DNA of 64,000 nucleotides from contig JBKBLI010000003.1 of NCBI GenBank assembly GCA_046296435.1, positions 1 through 64,000 on the forward strand, written 5' to 3'. Shown in pieces: positions 53,785 through 62,836 of the stretch. The first letter of the stretch is position 1. Every line of letters begins with the position of its first letter. The position numbers and the translations under genes are program-made. The notes under the pieces were generated by a model. The model was not told the origin of the DNA. It saw only the letters and a list, made by a program, of their open reading frames with translations, and made no database searches. This stretch comes from M3007 sp046296435 (lineage in GTDB: Bacteria > Bacteroidota > Bacteroidia > Chitinophagales > Saprospiraceae).

Positions 53785-55038
53785 ATGTTTCGGATCAAAC
53801 GCGCCGCAGCCCTGAAAAGCCTGTTCTTCGTATTCGCATACCTTGTTCCGGAGCTTCGCCTCGTGTCGCAGCCGCTGCCGGAAGCTGACCTGATGCGCAG
53901 TATGCGCTCCGCTTCGCAGTATGCCGCCCGCACGCTCATTGCGCCCCAGGGGTATTCGCGTTGCGACTACGACTGGACGCGCGGCGAATGGAGCGCATAC
54001 GAACCGGCCTGGCACACCGGTCAGGTAATCTGGGGTTTGCTCGAAGCCTGGCGTCTTACGGGCGACACTGCCGCCTGGCAAGCCGCGCTGCGCGCCGGCC
54101 GCTGGTGGCGCGCCCAACGCATCGAAGGCGGGCGCTTAGACGGTTTTTTCAATGCCATACACGGAGCGGAGGTGGGCGAATTGATCAACTTTACGACTAT
54201 AGCTGACGGCACGCCCGGGATCTTTTTGCTTAGCCGACTGAGCGGCGACCCCTCGTATGCCAACGTGGCGGTATCAGCCGGCCGCTGGGCCATGGCGCAT
54301 CTGTGGATCCCGGAGCGCGGCCTGATGTACGACTTAATTGATCCGGTATCCGGCGAAGTGCTGCGCGACCGAAGTCCTCACTTCCCGTCAGACAGGCCGT
54401 TGGGCATCCGCGATGTGGCGCGCCCAAACACCGAAGGATTCTTGTATGCCGACATGTTTCGACATACGGGCGACTCGACGTTTCTGCGCTTCTTTCTCAG
54501 GCAATGCGACACCTTGGCGGCCCTGCAATCCGCCAACGGGTTCTGGATGGACTTTCACCCTAATAATCGAGAGAAGCAACGCATTCATCCGCGTTTCAAT
54601 ATCTGGTATGCCGAGAGCCTCATGGTAGCCTGGCAACTGAGCGGCGAGCGGCGCTACTTGGAGGCCGCCTTGCGCACAGCCCGCGCCCTGAAAGCCTGGC
54701 CCAAAGCTGACGGCGCAGTGTACTACCTCAATCGTCCGGACGGGAGCTACGACCCTTCGTCCGTTTGCGGATCGGCCGTCGCATTCATGGGTATATTGTG
54801 GTTGCGCCTGCGCGCGGCAGGCTATGGCGAGTTCGACGAAGATATACATCGCGCGGCGCGTTGGATTTGCGCCAACCAATTCGCCGACACACACCCCGAT
54901 CCCAATCTGCGCGGCGCTTACTTCGAGACCTGGACCAAGAAATCAGGCCTTCGAACCCAAATTTTCGTGCGAGACATTGCCACGGCTTTTGGTCTGCGGT
55001 TCATGGCCGACTACTGGCGAGCGTTTTACGAAAAATAG
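53785..55038 (+). CDS. Secreted (alpha/alpha)-toroid protein, putative new pectin-active enzyme
   Basis: 417-residue exported protein, family not recognised with certainty. After a signal peptide (LKSLFFVFAYLVPELRLVSQ) come repeated helical hairpins: YEPAWHTGQVIWGLLEAWRLTGD, AWQAALRAGRWWRAQRI, RFNIWYAESLMVAWQLSGERRYLEA, SVCGSAVAFMGILWLRLRAAG and DIATAFGLRFMADYWRAF. These aromatic-rich paired helices point to a six-hairpin glycosidase-like fold as in GH88/GH105. The RGxxW and DDxG signatures of those families are not seen. It lies 4 bp after a polygalacturonase gene, so action on oligogalacturonides or rhamnogalacturonan is plausible but inferred. Confidence 0.7.
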   Translation: MFRIKRAAALKSLFFVFAYLVPELRLVSQPLPEADLMRSMRSASQYAARTLIAPQGYSRCDYDWTRGEWSAYEPAWHTGQVIWGLLEAWRLTGDTAAWQAALRAGRWWRAQRIEGGRLDGFFNAIHGAEVGELINFTTIADGTPGIFLLSRLSGDPSYANVAVSAGRWAMAHLWIPERGLMYDLIDPVSGEVLRDRSPHFPSDRPLGIRDVARPNTEGFLYADMFRHTGDSTFLRFFLRQCDTLAALQSANGFWMDFHPNNREKQRIHPRFNIWYAESLMVAWQLSGERRYLEAALRTARALKAWPKADGAVYYLNRPDGSYDPSSVCGSAVAFMGILWLRLRAAGYGEFDEDIHRAARWICANQFADTHPDPNLRGAYFETWTKKSGLRTQIFVRDIATAFGLRFMADYWRAFYEK

Positions 55039-55083
55039 AGACCCGATCCGGCGCTTTGTTTGGTCGGCGGCGGTGATGTCGCA

Positions 55084-55098
55084 TTTTTTTCAAAAAAA
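55084..55098. repeat. T7-C-A7 dyad
   Basis: T-tract/A-tract dyad 46 bp past the stop of the toroid gene, in the convergent spacer with uxaA (248 bp, no other feature). Confidence 0.55.
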
Positions 55099-55286
55099 CA
55101 GGACGCAGATAGCGGGCATGCGCATGTCACGCCTGTGTCGCCCTTCGCGCGCGACGCCGCTAAACCAACGCTTGCGCCTCTTCGCTATTTTTCCCCAAAA
55201 GACCATGCGCGCAGGGCGAGGGCATGCGGTCCGATCTGCTTGTCTTCTTCTTAATTGCGCAATTGCGCGACGCCGCAGGTATTGCG

Positions 55287-56939
55287 CTACAGGCTTACGC
55301 CCCGCTTCCAGGGGATGAAGTCGTACTGCTCCAGGCGCATGGCCGCGGTTTGAACCCGTCCCGAAGCCACGTCTATAATCAGTTCGAACAGATCGACGCC
55401 GCACTGTGCGAGGTCGGCGCGCCCCTCGATGATGCCTCCGGCGTCGAAGTCGATCAGATCGCCCATGCGCTTTGCCAGCGCTGTGTTGGAACTGATTTTG
55501 ATCACCGGGGCTACGGGATTGCCCGTTGGCGTGCCCAAACCGGTAGTGAACGCGATGATGTTGGCGCCTGAGGCTGCGAGGGCGGTCGTGCTTTCGACAT
55601 CGTTACCGGGGGTGCACAGCAACTGAAGTCCGCTGCGGATCGAGGGTTCGCCGTAGTCGAGCACATCGGCGATGGGCGACGAGCCGCCTTTGCGGGCGGC
55701 GCCTGCGCTTTTCATGGCGTCGGTGATCAGGCCGTCGCGTATGTTGCCGGGCGAGGGATTGTGCGCGAAATCGGCGCCTACCGACCGGGCTTGGGCGGCA
55801 TAGGCGCGCATGAGGTCGTTGAAGCGCTCGGCCAGTTTCGGGCTGGCGCAACGTCGGCTGAGTTGATGCTCTACGCCGTGTAGCTCCGGGAATTCGGCCA
55901 GCAAGGCGCTGCCGCCGCAGGCAACCAGCAGATCGCATGCATAGCCCAAAGCGGGATTGGCCGAAATACCGGAGAAGCCGTCGCTACCGCCGCACTCCAG
56001 CCCCAAGCGCAGCGCAGAGAGCGGCGCAGGGGCGCGGCGCATTTCATCGGCTTGCATCAACCCTGCAAAGGTCATTTTGACGGCCTCGGCCAAAAAAGCG
56101 CGCTCGGACGCGCTGCGTTGCTGTTCGAGGATGTATATGGGCTTGGCCTCGACCATAGGATAACAGGCCAACGCTTGCTGCAGTAACGCTATTTGGGCAT
56201 TCTGACACCCCAGGCTGAGCACGGTGGCGCCGGCTACATTGGGATGGGCAATATAGCCGGCCAATAGCCTGCAAAGCGCTTGGGAGTCCTGACGCGTGCC
56301 GCCGCAACCACCCTCATGGGTCAGGAAGCGTATGCCATCCACATGGGGGAAAAAGCGCCGGGGCGCGCTTTGTCCGGCGTTGTCTTCGAGTATGTCGGCA
56401 GCGAGGATATCGCCCTGTTTGGCGCCCCCGCGTCTGAGATCGAGCAACCGCTCGACCGCCAACCGCCACTCGGAACGCGAACGAAAGCCCAGGGCGTCTT
56501 CCATAGACTCTTGTAGGACGCGTATGTTGCGGTTTTCGCAAAAAACAAGCGGGATGACCAGCCACAAGTTGAGCGTGCCGACGCGCCCGTCGGCGCGATG
56601 ATAACCCATAAATGAGCGGTCGCGGTAACGCTCAGCCTCAACCGGGGGCATCCACACATAGGGCTGGGCGCCCGGCTCTGCATCCGCTTCGGTGGCGTGT
56701 TGTAGGTTTGCTACCGTAAGCAGCGCGCCCGCGGGCAGATCCATTAAGGCGCGCCCCACCACAACGCCATACATACGCGCCGCTTCGCCCGTTTTGAGCG
56801 GGCGCAGGGTCGCCTTGTGTTTCTGCGGGATGGGCTGACAGGCGACGACGCCTTCGGGCAAAACCGCGCCCGCAGGTAAGTCCTGTAAAGCCACGCAGAT
56901 ATTGTCGGTCGGGTGTATCTTTAGTGCGCAGGCCTTCAT
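55287..56939 (-). CDS. uxaA: Altronate dehydratase
   Basis: Dehydrates D-altronate to 2-keto-3-deoxygluconate in the galacturonate branch. 550 residues, close to full length: N-terminal SAF-like domain (IHPTDNICVALQDLPAGAVL) and the catalytic UxaA domain with FMGYHRADGRVGTLNLWLVIPLVFCENRN, FLTHEGGCGGTRQDSQALCRLLAGY, VLSLGCQNAQI, LGLECGGSDGFSGISANPALGYA, PGNDVESTTALAASGANIIAFTTGLGTPTGNPVAPVIKISSN split over conserved blocks, and the iron-binding Cys residues. It starts 4 bp after the stop of the upstream enolase-superfamily gene, so the two form one operon. Confidence 0.95.
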   Translation of the reverse strand: MKACALKIHPTDNICVALQDLPAGAVLPEGVVACQPIPQKHKATLRPLKTGEAARMYGVVVGRALMDLPAGALLTVANLQHATEADAEPGAQPYVWMPPVEAERYRDRSFMGYHRADGRVGTLNLWLVIPLVFCENRNIRVLQESMEDALGFRSRSEWRLAVERLLDLRRGGAKQGDILAADILEDNAGQSAPRRFFPHVDGIRFLTHEGGCGGTRQDSQALCRLLAGYIAHPNVAGATVLSLGCQNAQIALLQQALACYPMVEAKPIYILEQQRSASERAFLAEAVKMTFAGLMQADEMRRAPAPLSALRLGLECGGSDGFSGISANPALGYACDLLVACGGSALLAEFPELHGVEHQLSRRCASPKLAERFNDLMRAYAAQARSVGADFAHNPSPGNIRDGLITDAMKSAGAARKGGSSPIADVLDYGEPSIRSGLQLLCTPGNDVESTTALAASGANIIAFTTGLGTPTGNPVAPVIKISSNTALAKRMGDLIDFDAGGIIEGRADLAQCGVDLFELIIDVASGRVQTAAMRLEQYDFIPWKRGVSL

Positions 56940-56943
56940 GCTA

Positions 56944-58185
56944 TTAGATTTTGACTGCGCCGATCAGCAACTTCGGATCCTCCTCCCATCCCCATCCCGG
57001 GGCGTCCGGCACGCGCATCCGGCTTTGGCGCTGGCGCAAAAAATCAGGCGGATCTCCTTCCCAATTTTCGAAAAGGCGGGATTCCTGAAAAGCGCACAAG
57101 TTGGGCACAATGGCGGCCAGATGGTTCAGGTAAGCGCGGGCAGACCCCCGCTTTGGATGATGCGGACCCAGTTCGAGGCCATAGTGCGCCGCTATCCGCG
57201 CTACCTGCAAAAGGCGCAAAAATCCGCCTACATATTCAAAATCCGGCTGTAAGACGCGTAGCACGCCGCTCTCTGCGTAGTACTTGAACAAGTGAAGCGA
57301 GTTGTCCTGCTCCCCGCCGGCTATCGGAATGGAGCAGCCTTGCGCAACTTGGCGCGTAGCTTCGAAATCGAGGAAAGGGGCCGGCTCCTCGGCGATCGCC
57401 ACGCCGTAATCCTCACAGATACGCAGTATGCGCAAGGCTTCGCGGGGATCGTCGTAGGATCCGTTGCAATCTACATACAGGGTGAAGTCGTCGCCGAAGG
57501 TTTTGCGCGCCAGCGGGATCAGCGCTTCGGTGCGCCCGGGCAGACAGTCGGCATTGCGCGACATGCGTCCGCCTATCTTCAACTTGACGCAGCGAAAGCC
57601 GTGGGTTTCTACTACCTTTTGCACATCGGCCACGTAATGCTCGGCGCTGTTTTTGCGATCAAAGGAGCTATAATAGACGCCAAATTCGTCGCGTATTTTT
57701 TTTTCGACAAAAAAACGCCACACGGGGATACCGGCAATCTTGGCAAGCAAACCAAGGGCGGCCAATTCGATATTGCCTATACACTGCCAAAAACTTAGCC
57801 CACCGGCCAATTTGTAGTTTCGATCTGCGCGATACCACTGATCCACCAGATTTTCGATATCGCGGATGTCGGCGCCGACGCACATGGGCGCGAGTAGTTC
57901 GTTGAATATATCGGCGCTGTGGCGGATCTTGGGGTTGCATATCACGGTTTGGGAGCGTCCCTGGCGGTCGGCCAGTCGCATGTAGTAGCGCTTACCGTCG
58001 CAGAGCAGGTCCGCCTGAGTAATCAAGACCGGTTCGGGGACCCAACGCGCCACCGCCAACCCGGGTAGTATGGGCTCGAACTTGAACGCGTCCCTCGGCG
58101 TCAGGTCAATAGCGCCCGTCACCTTTGACGACAAAAGCGCCGGCGCGGCAGCCATCGAAATCCTAAAAAAATGTCTCCGATTCAT
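56944..58185 (-). CDS. Tat-exported enolase-superfamily (mandelate racemase-like) protein
   Basis: Enolase-superfamily sugar-acid dehydratase/epimerase-like protein, 413 residues. The N-terminus MNRRHFFRISMAAAPALLSS is a canonical twin-arginine signal, so folded export is predicted. Barrel residues: CVKLKIGGR (K-x-K base), LYVDCNGSYD (Asp), AIAEEPAPFLDF (Glu), IAGGEQDNS (Glu), and LGPHHPKRG (His). The set is complete, so it should be active. The substrate is unknown; pairing with uxaA suggests a galacturonate- or altronate-like acid. It is distantly similar to the other exported family member at 28.9 kb. A T9-CGAC-A7 tract lies inside it (57696-57715). First gene of the uxaA operon. Confidence 0.85.
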   Translation of the reverse strand: MNRRHFFRISMAAAPALLSSKVTGAIDLTPRDAFKFEPILPGLAVARWVPEPVLITQADLLCDGKRYYMRLADRQGRSQTVICNPKIRHSADIFNELLAPMCVGADIRDIENLVDQWYRADRNYKLAGGLSFWQCIGNIELAALGLLAKIAGIPVWRFFVEKKIRDEFGVYYSSFDRKNSAEHYVADVQKVVETHGFRCVKLKIGGRMSRNADCLPGRTEALIPLARKTFGDDFTLYVDCNGSYDDPREALRILRICEDYGVAIAEEPAPFLDFEATRQVAQGCSIPIAGGEQDNSLHLFKYYAESGVLRVLQPDFEYVGGFLRLLQVARIAAHYGLELGPHHPKRGSARAYLNHLAAIVPNLCAFQESRLFENWEGDPPDFLRQRQSRMRVPDAPGWGWEEDPKLLIGAVKI

Positions 58186-58575
58186 AAACAAGCATCTTGA
58201 AAGCGTTCAAACGCATTGCGCGCCCATCTCATGCAGCCCCCACAAGGCGGCAGTCTGCTGAAACGCTATGCGCTAAAGACGCCTTTAGATGCCTGTGCCC
58301 CTGAACGGGCGCCGTATTCGATCCTAAATTTTGTACGCATTAGTCGTCTTTGCGCGCACATTCACGTAAACGCTTATACGCAGCGAGCGCACGCTTACCT
58401 CATGACGACCGGACGCTGCGCCCCAACAGGGCGCGACTGTGTTTTTGACAACAAAAAATTGGCGTAGCCGGACTCATCAGGTAAGTAGCGTGAGCAACGA
58501 CGCCCGCGCAAGGGTGCGAAGGCGCGTAAATAAGCCTTACCCAACCAACCCCCCCGGCCCGCACCGCAATGGCCC
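58186..58575. other. 390-bp intergenic region
   Basis: No gene seen. Just before the enolase-superfamily gene, CAAACGCATTGCGCG (about 58208-58222) resembles the LacI operator core with one inserted base; this is weak. AAGCCTTACCC near 58533 is similar to a stretch near 38580, possibly a short repeat. Otherwise nothing recognised. Confidence 0.4.
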
Positions 58576-59703
58576 TTACAATCGCTCAAGCAATGCGTCG
58601 GTCAAAAACTTAACGCCCCAATTGGGGTAGCGGAAACGCAGATAAGGCCCCCAGATGGGCGCCGATCCCGGCAGGGCGCCGCGCATTCCGGGTATCCGGC
58701 CGGCGTGCTGCCATGCTATGCAACGACCGAGGGATGCGTCGGCCAGCCGTAGAAAATCTTCGCGTCCCAGGACCAGACCAACGCGACGCCACATCAAACT
58801 CAGTTGCGCCTCGCCGGTCAGACAGGCAAATCGCAAATCGGGCAACCAACCCGGCCCGTAGCGTCCCGCCAGCCGTCCGTCGCGCTCCACGCAGCGCCGC
58901 AGCGCGTCGAGAATCCGAACAGCCGCCTCCTGCCCGCGCGGCTCGCCCAGCAAAACGCCGCAATGCCAAAATCCCTCCGCCGCGTAGGCCAGGGTATGGG
59001 TGAAAGGGGCCTGGGCGGGCCGGAATCCGGCGTGCAGGGGATACCCGTCAGACTGCGCCCGGGTCAGGTATAGGGCCAAGGCTTTGCGCGCCATTTCAAG
59101 CGCTTGCGCATCGCCGAGCCGTTGGGCCGCCTCGGCCATCGGCCACAAAGCGCGGACGTGGTAGGTGGGCGAATACCCCCGCGCATAAGTATGGCGCCGC
59201 CAGGAGTAATCAGGCTCGAACTGGGCTTTGAGCCACAAAAGCGCGCGCTCCGCCGAATGAAGATAGCGCGCTGCCGGAGCGGACTGCGCCGCGGCATCGG
59301 CCGCCCTAAGCAGGCCAAACAGTATCTGAGCGGTATTGAACGCACTCGGGCGCCCACTGCCGGCCAACAAGCCCGGAAAGGATCCGTCGGCCATCTGCTG
59401 ACTTAGCAGCCAATCGGCCGTAGCAAAAGCGCAGGCCCGAAACTGCGACAAGCCGAGCCGGTCGGCCAGCGCAAAAAATGTCTCGATCAGGTAGCCGCTG
59501 GTCTCCGGATACGCGCCAGCCCAGCCCCAAAACGGTGAAAAACTGTGCGAGGAGCCCTTGCCGCCGGTAGCGGCGACGCTGCGTTCGAGCCAGCCGGCTG
59601 CAAGCAAAGCGCGGCGAGTCAACTCAGGGGAAGGGGGCAAAAGGGGGCTATCGGCGCAGGATCCATACATGCGAATGTGACTGGCGAGAAAGTTCTCTTG
59701 CAT
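58576..59703 (-). CDS. Unrecognised (alpha/alpha)-toroid-like protein
   Basis: 375-residue protein of unknown function without an evident signal peptide from the ATG at 59703. Helical hairpin repeats with small and aromatic residues are evident: FSPFWGWAGAYPETSGYLIETFFALADRLG, ATADWLLSQQMADGSFPGLLAGSGRPSAFNTAQILFGLLRA, YHVRALWPMAEAAQRLGDAQALEMARKAL, FTHTLAYAAEGFWHCGVLLG. QMADGSFPG resembles the QW-type motif of terpenoid-cyclase/prenyltransferase toroids and of some polysaccharide-associated proteins. The frame continues upstream through a 100-N gap, but that part reads as noise. The start is uncertain; MYGSC at 59670 is an alternative. It may form an operon with the upstream MltA gene. Confidence 0.6.
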   Translation of the reverse strand: MQENFLASHIRMYGSCADSPLLPPSPELTRRALLAAGWLERSVAATGGKGSSHSFSPFWGWAGAYPETSGYLIETFFALADRLGLSQFRACAFATADWLLSQQMADGSFPGLLAGSGRPSAFNTAQILFGLLRAADAAAQSAPAARYLHSAERALLWLKAQFEPDYSWRRHTYARGYSPTYHVRALWPMAEAAQRLGDAQALEMARKALALYLTRAQSDGYPLHAGFRPAQAPFTHTLAYAAEGFWHCGVLLGEPRGQEAAVRILDALRRCVERDGRLAGRYGPGWLPDLRFACLTGEAQLSLMWRRVGLVLGREDFLRLADASLGRCIAWQHAGRIPGMRGALPGSAPIWGPYLRFRYPNWGVKFLTDALLERL

Positions 59704-60042
59704 CGGGCCGGTTATTACTGGTGGGGTGCAAGGCTGGCGCAGGCGCTGAGACGCGAACAAAAAGCCAGCGCCGTCAACAGCATAAAAATTGCGCGGGCGC
59801 TGGTCAAGCAGCGCGCCGGCCCCGCGCCCGANNNNNNNNNNNNNNNNNNNNNNNNNNNNNNNNNNNNNNNNNNNNNNNNNNNNNNNNNNNNNNNNNNNNN
59901 NNNNNNNNNNNNNNNNNNNNNNNNNNNNNNNCGCAGATTCGCGCCGGTAGCCCTTGCTTTTTTCCGAAAACCCGTCGGTCGCAGCGTATCGCACTCGACA
60001 CAAACGCAAGGCAAAGGGACGCTGAGGCGCGCGTGTTGGGGA
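59704..60042. other. Intergenic region with a 100-N assembly gap
   Basis: Spacer between the toroid-like gene and mltA. N-run at 59832-59931 (100 N). The known flanks hold no gene I can support; a TTTTTT-CCG-AAAA tract lies near 59958-59970. Because the gap is of unknown true size, a small gene could be missing. Confidence 0.6.
59832..59931. other. Assembly gap (100 N)
   Basis: Run of 100 N, a common scaffolder default, in the spacer between the toroid-like gene and mltA. Unlike the two 98-N runs, it is not inside a recognisable gene, so its true length cannot be judged. Confidence 0.9.
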
Positions 60043-61062
60043 TTACTTTTTCTTGGGCAATAGCACCCACAAGCGCCCATGCCCATTGATTTTGTGGGCT
60101 TCGGACAGCCCCTTCTGGCCTACTCCGCAGTACAAGTCGAGGCGTTTGGTTGTCAGGATGGCCCCTCCGCGGTCTTGCGCAAATACCACGCGATAGGTGT
60201 AGCCCTTCAGCTTGCCCGCGGGATCCAGATCGGGCAGTTCGGCCAGGAGCGTGGCGCCGATCGGGATATAGCGCGGATCGACGGCTACCGAATAACCGGC
60301 AGTCAAGGGGAAGGATCCGCATCCCAGCACCTTGTCGGCTATTTTTTGGAAAAAAATGTACTTATTGCCTTTGGGACCTGTAGAGCCGCCAAAGCCGAAA
60401 TGCTGACGGGAGCCGTCTTCGTACTCTGCCAGAAAATTACCTTGCAACTGTGCGTTGCGCAACTCCTTGCGGCTTTTGATCCAACACAACTCCAAGCCCT
60501 GCCCCGCCAGCGCGCCGTCAACAATAGCCTGCGGCGAGGGAAGCGATCCTTTAGGACGCGCATATACCGGTATTGAATACTCGGCTGTGCGCTCCGGCGA
60601 TGCCTTCACTACCGGGGTGTAGTAACCCGTAATGCGCACGCGGTCGCTTTCCAAAGAGGTGTTGACGCGGTAAAAATCAAATTCGTCGAGCAAGGTCTCC
60701 GGGTCTAAGAGTTGCAACTCTTGTATTTTTTGAACGGCGGCCAACATGTCCCGCTTGGTGATTCCGGCGGCAGAACTGGCTTTGACGTCTTTGCGGGACA
60801 AGTAGGCGGCTTGCTCGGCGAGCGCCTGAAGCAGGTCGTTTTCGAAAGCAAAGTTGTATATCGAATCGGGCGCCGACTGGGTCAGCACCGCGCTTGACAC
60901 CTTAGAAGTCGGAGCCGCCAGGGCTTCGGTCGGCGCTTCAACAGCAGCCGCAGCGTCGCTTGCTTCTTCAGAAACGGCCACTTCTGTGGTCCGGTTCAGG
61001 GGCGCAAGACCCACCAGAAACAGCAGAAATGCCACTGAAAAAATGGAACGGCTTATTTGCAT
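60043..61062 (-). CDS. mltA: Membrane-bound lytic murein transglycosylase A-like protein (MltA plus 3D domain)
   Basis: Exported peptidoglycan-cleaving enzyme forming 1,6-anhydromuropeptides, 339 residues. The N-terminal hydrophobic segment (ISRSIFSVAFLLFLVGLAPL) serves as signal or anchor. The MltA domain shows RVRITGYYTPVVKASPERTAEYSIPVYARP and CWIKSRKELRNAQLQGNFLAEYEDG. The C-terminal 3D domain has YSVAVDPRYIPIGATLLAELP and VFAQDRGGAI with the catalytic Asp. It begins at the ATG at 61062 (MQISRSIF), seven codons into a longer frame. A T6-GG-A7 tract (60342-60356) lies in the FFQKIAD codons. Confidence 0.9.
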   Translation of the reverse strand: MQISRSIFSVAFLLFLVGLAPLNRTTEVAVSEEASDAAAAVEAPTEALAAPTSKVSSAVLTQSAPDSIYNFAFENDLLQALAEQAAYLSRKDVKASSAAGITKRDMLAAVQKIQELQLLDPETLLDEFDFYRVNTSLESDRVRITGYYTPVVKASPERTAEYSIPVYARPKGSLPSPQAIVDGALAGQGLELCWIKSRKELRNAQLQGNFLAEYEDGSRQHFGFGGSTGPKGNKYIFFQKIADKVLGCGSFPLTAGYSVAVDPRYIPIGATLLAELPDLDPAGKLKGYTYRVVFAQDRGGAILTTKRLDLYCGVGQKGLSEAHKINGHGRLWVLLPKKK

Positions 61063-61417
61063 TATGCAGATTTTTGTGAACAAATATTATTTGGTCGGGC
61101 GCAAAGGTCTGCCCATCTAACCAAATAAAAGTATGTTTGATTGAGCGTTTGAGATACATTAACATGTCGTTAAAACACAATCAACTGAAAATCAATTTGT
61201 TGGGAAATTGGCTTTAACGATCGCAATCTGACGCTGCGGACGCCTTTGGTCCGCTGCTTGAGCAGGGCGAGCGACTTTACGCACGCCTGCAATTCGGATT
61301 AAAAAGAGAGGCGAAAAGCGGGCGGGAACTGGGGGAGCCTAAAAACCGCCATGATTTGTCTTTGGTCGCCGTAACTTTGCCTTTGCAAATTACGCGAATC
61401 ACAAACAGTGCAGCATC
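61063..61417. other. 355-bp divergent intergenic region
   Basis: No gene or RNA recognised. It holds a -7 element at 61372-61379 for the rightward esterase gene and AT-rich sequence next to mltA. Confidence 0.5.
61372..61379 (+). promoter_or_regulatory. -7 promoter element for the esterase gene
   Basis: TAACTTTG, an exact TAnnTTTG match, 39 bp before the ATG. TTTG at 61355-61358 is only 13 bp upstream, too close for the usual -33, so the -33 is unclear. Confidence 0.45.
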
Positions 61418-62836
61418 ATGCAAAAACCGTGCCAAATATACCTTTTTTGGGTTACGCTATCCTATTTATTTTTTTCATATAACATAAATGCCTATGGGCA
61501 ACTCACTTTGGTCGTAACCTCCATTCCTGCCAACACGCCGCCTGGAGCGAGTATTCATGTGGCGGGCAATTTCAACAACTGGAATCCGGGCGATCCCAAT
61601 ACCGCGCTTACGCCCAGCGGCCCGAACTACACCCTTACCCTCAACCCGCCCCCCGGGCAGTTGCAGTTCAAATTCACGCGCGGATCCTGGGCTACCGTCG
61701 AGGGCGCCGCCAATGGCGGCTTTTTGCCCAACCGCACGGTACAATACAACGGCCAGCCGACCACCCTCACCCTGAGCATCCTGTCGTGGGAAGACCTCGG
61801 CGGCGTCAACAGCACGGCCCAACCCAACGTACAGGTATTGTACAACGATTTCTATATCCCACAACTCAACCGCACACGCCGCATCTGGATCTACCTGCCG
61901 CCCGACTATCACACAACCAATAAGCAGTATCCCACGCTCTACATGCACGACGGGCAAAACCTGTTCGACGCGGCTACCTCTTTTGCCGGAGAGTGGGAGG
62001 TGGACGAGGCGCTCAACGGCCTGCACGCCCAAGGCGACTACGGCTGTATCGTGGTCGGTATCGACAACGGCGGCATACACCGCCTCGACGAATACTCGCC
62101 CTGGATCAATCCACAATATGGCGGCGGCCAAGGAGCGCAATACGTCGAATTCATCGCCGCCACGCTCAAACCGCATATCGACTCGCTTTACCGCACCTTT
62201 CCGGGTCCGCAATACACAGGAGTGATGGGCAGCAGCATGGGCGGGCTGATCTCCATGTACGCCTTTGCCGAACGGCAGGACGTATTCCACAAAGCAGGCA
62301 TCTTCTCTCCAGCCTTTTGGTTTGCCGGAGCCAACTCGGCCAATCACGTGCTTGACAAGGGCAAGCAAGCAGACGCGCGGGTTTACTTCCTCGCCGGCGG
62401 ACAGGAACCCGCCTCGGTGGCGACCAACATGAACGCCGTAGCCGACGCCATGCTGCAGGCCGGTTTCGGCGCCAACGAGCAACTCAGACTGGTACCCGCC
62501 GACGGTCAGCATGCCGAATGGTTCTGGCGCCGGGAGTTCCCCGCCGCCTACCAATGGCTCTTCCAAAATACGGTAGGCGCCGCCGCTCCTTCGGCCGACG
62601 ACTGCGAGATCTATGTCGCGCCCAACCCCGTGGCCGACGCGCTGCGCATCGGTTGCGCCCGCTCAAACGGCGATCCGCTCGAAGTTCAACTCTATGGTCC
62701 TGACGGTCGCCTGCTGCGCAGCCTGCAAATCCGCTCAGGCGATACGCTGAACGTAGCCGACCTGACACCCGGTCTTTATTTAGCCCGGATCCGCCGCCCC
62801 GACGGACTCTGGAAAGCCCTTAGATTCGTGCGCTGA
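61418..62836 (+). CDS. Secreted esterase-like alpha/beta hydrolase with N-terminal glycan-binding module and type IX sorting domain
   Basis: 472-residue exported protein. Signal peptide ends near AYGQ. Residues about 30-120 form a CBM20/48-like module (PPGASIHVAGNFNNWNPGD; LQFKFTRGSW). The catalytic part is an esterase D-type hydrolase: RRIWIYLPPDYHTTNKQYPTLYMHDGQNLFD, nucleophile GSSMGGLIS (Ser near residue 272), and the His in DGQHAEWFW (near 364). The C-terminus (IYVAPNPVADALRIG, LYGPDGRLLRSL, PGLYLARIRR) is a type A type IX signal. By family it may deacylate xylan or other polysaccharides or cleave feruloyl esters. Its stop overlaps the following glycosyltransferase start by one base (TGATG). 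Confidence 0.85.
   Translation: MQKPCQIYLFWVTLSYLFFSYNINAYGQLTLVVTSIPANTPPGASIHVAGNFNNWNPGDPNTALTPSGPNYTLTLNPPPGQLQFKFTRGSWATVEGAANGGFLPNRTVQYNGQPTTLTLSILSWEDLGGVNSTAQPNVQVLYNDFYIPQLNRTRRIWIYLPPDYHTTNKQYPTLYMHDGQNLFDAATSFAGEWEVDEALNGLHAQGDYGCIVVGIDNGGIHRLDEYSPWINPQYGGGQGAQYVEFIAATLKPHIDSLYRTFPGPQYTGVMGSSMGGLISMYAFAERQDVFHKAGIFSPAFWFAGANSANHVLDKGKQADARVYFLAGGQEPASVATNMNAVADAMLQAGFGANEQLRLVPADGQHAEWFWRREFPAAYQWLFQNTVGAAAPSADDCEIYVAPNPVADALRIGCARSNGDPLEVQLYGPDGRLLRSLQIRSGDTLNVADLTPGLYLARIRRPDGLWKALRFVR

Noticed and set aside
55253..55270. AATTGCGCAATTGCGCGA near the uxaA stop as a LacI operator
   Set aside because: The half-sites have no 4-bp centre and no AANCGNTT core, and it lies downstream of the gene.
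58208..58222. CAAACGCATTGCGCG upstream of the enolase/uxaA operon as an operator
   Set aside because: It needs an inserted base in the centre, which would break LacI spacing; kept only as a weak hint.
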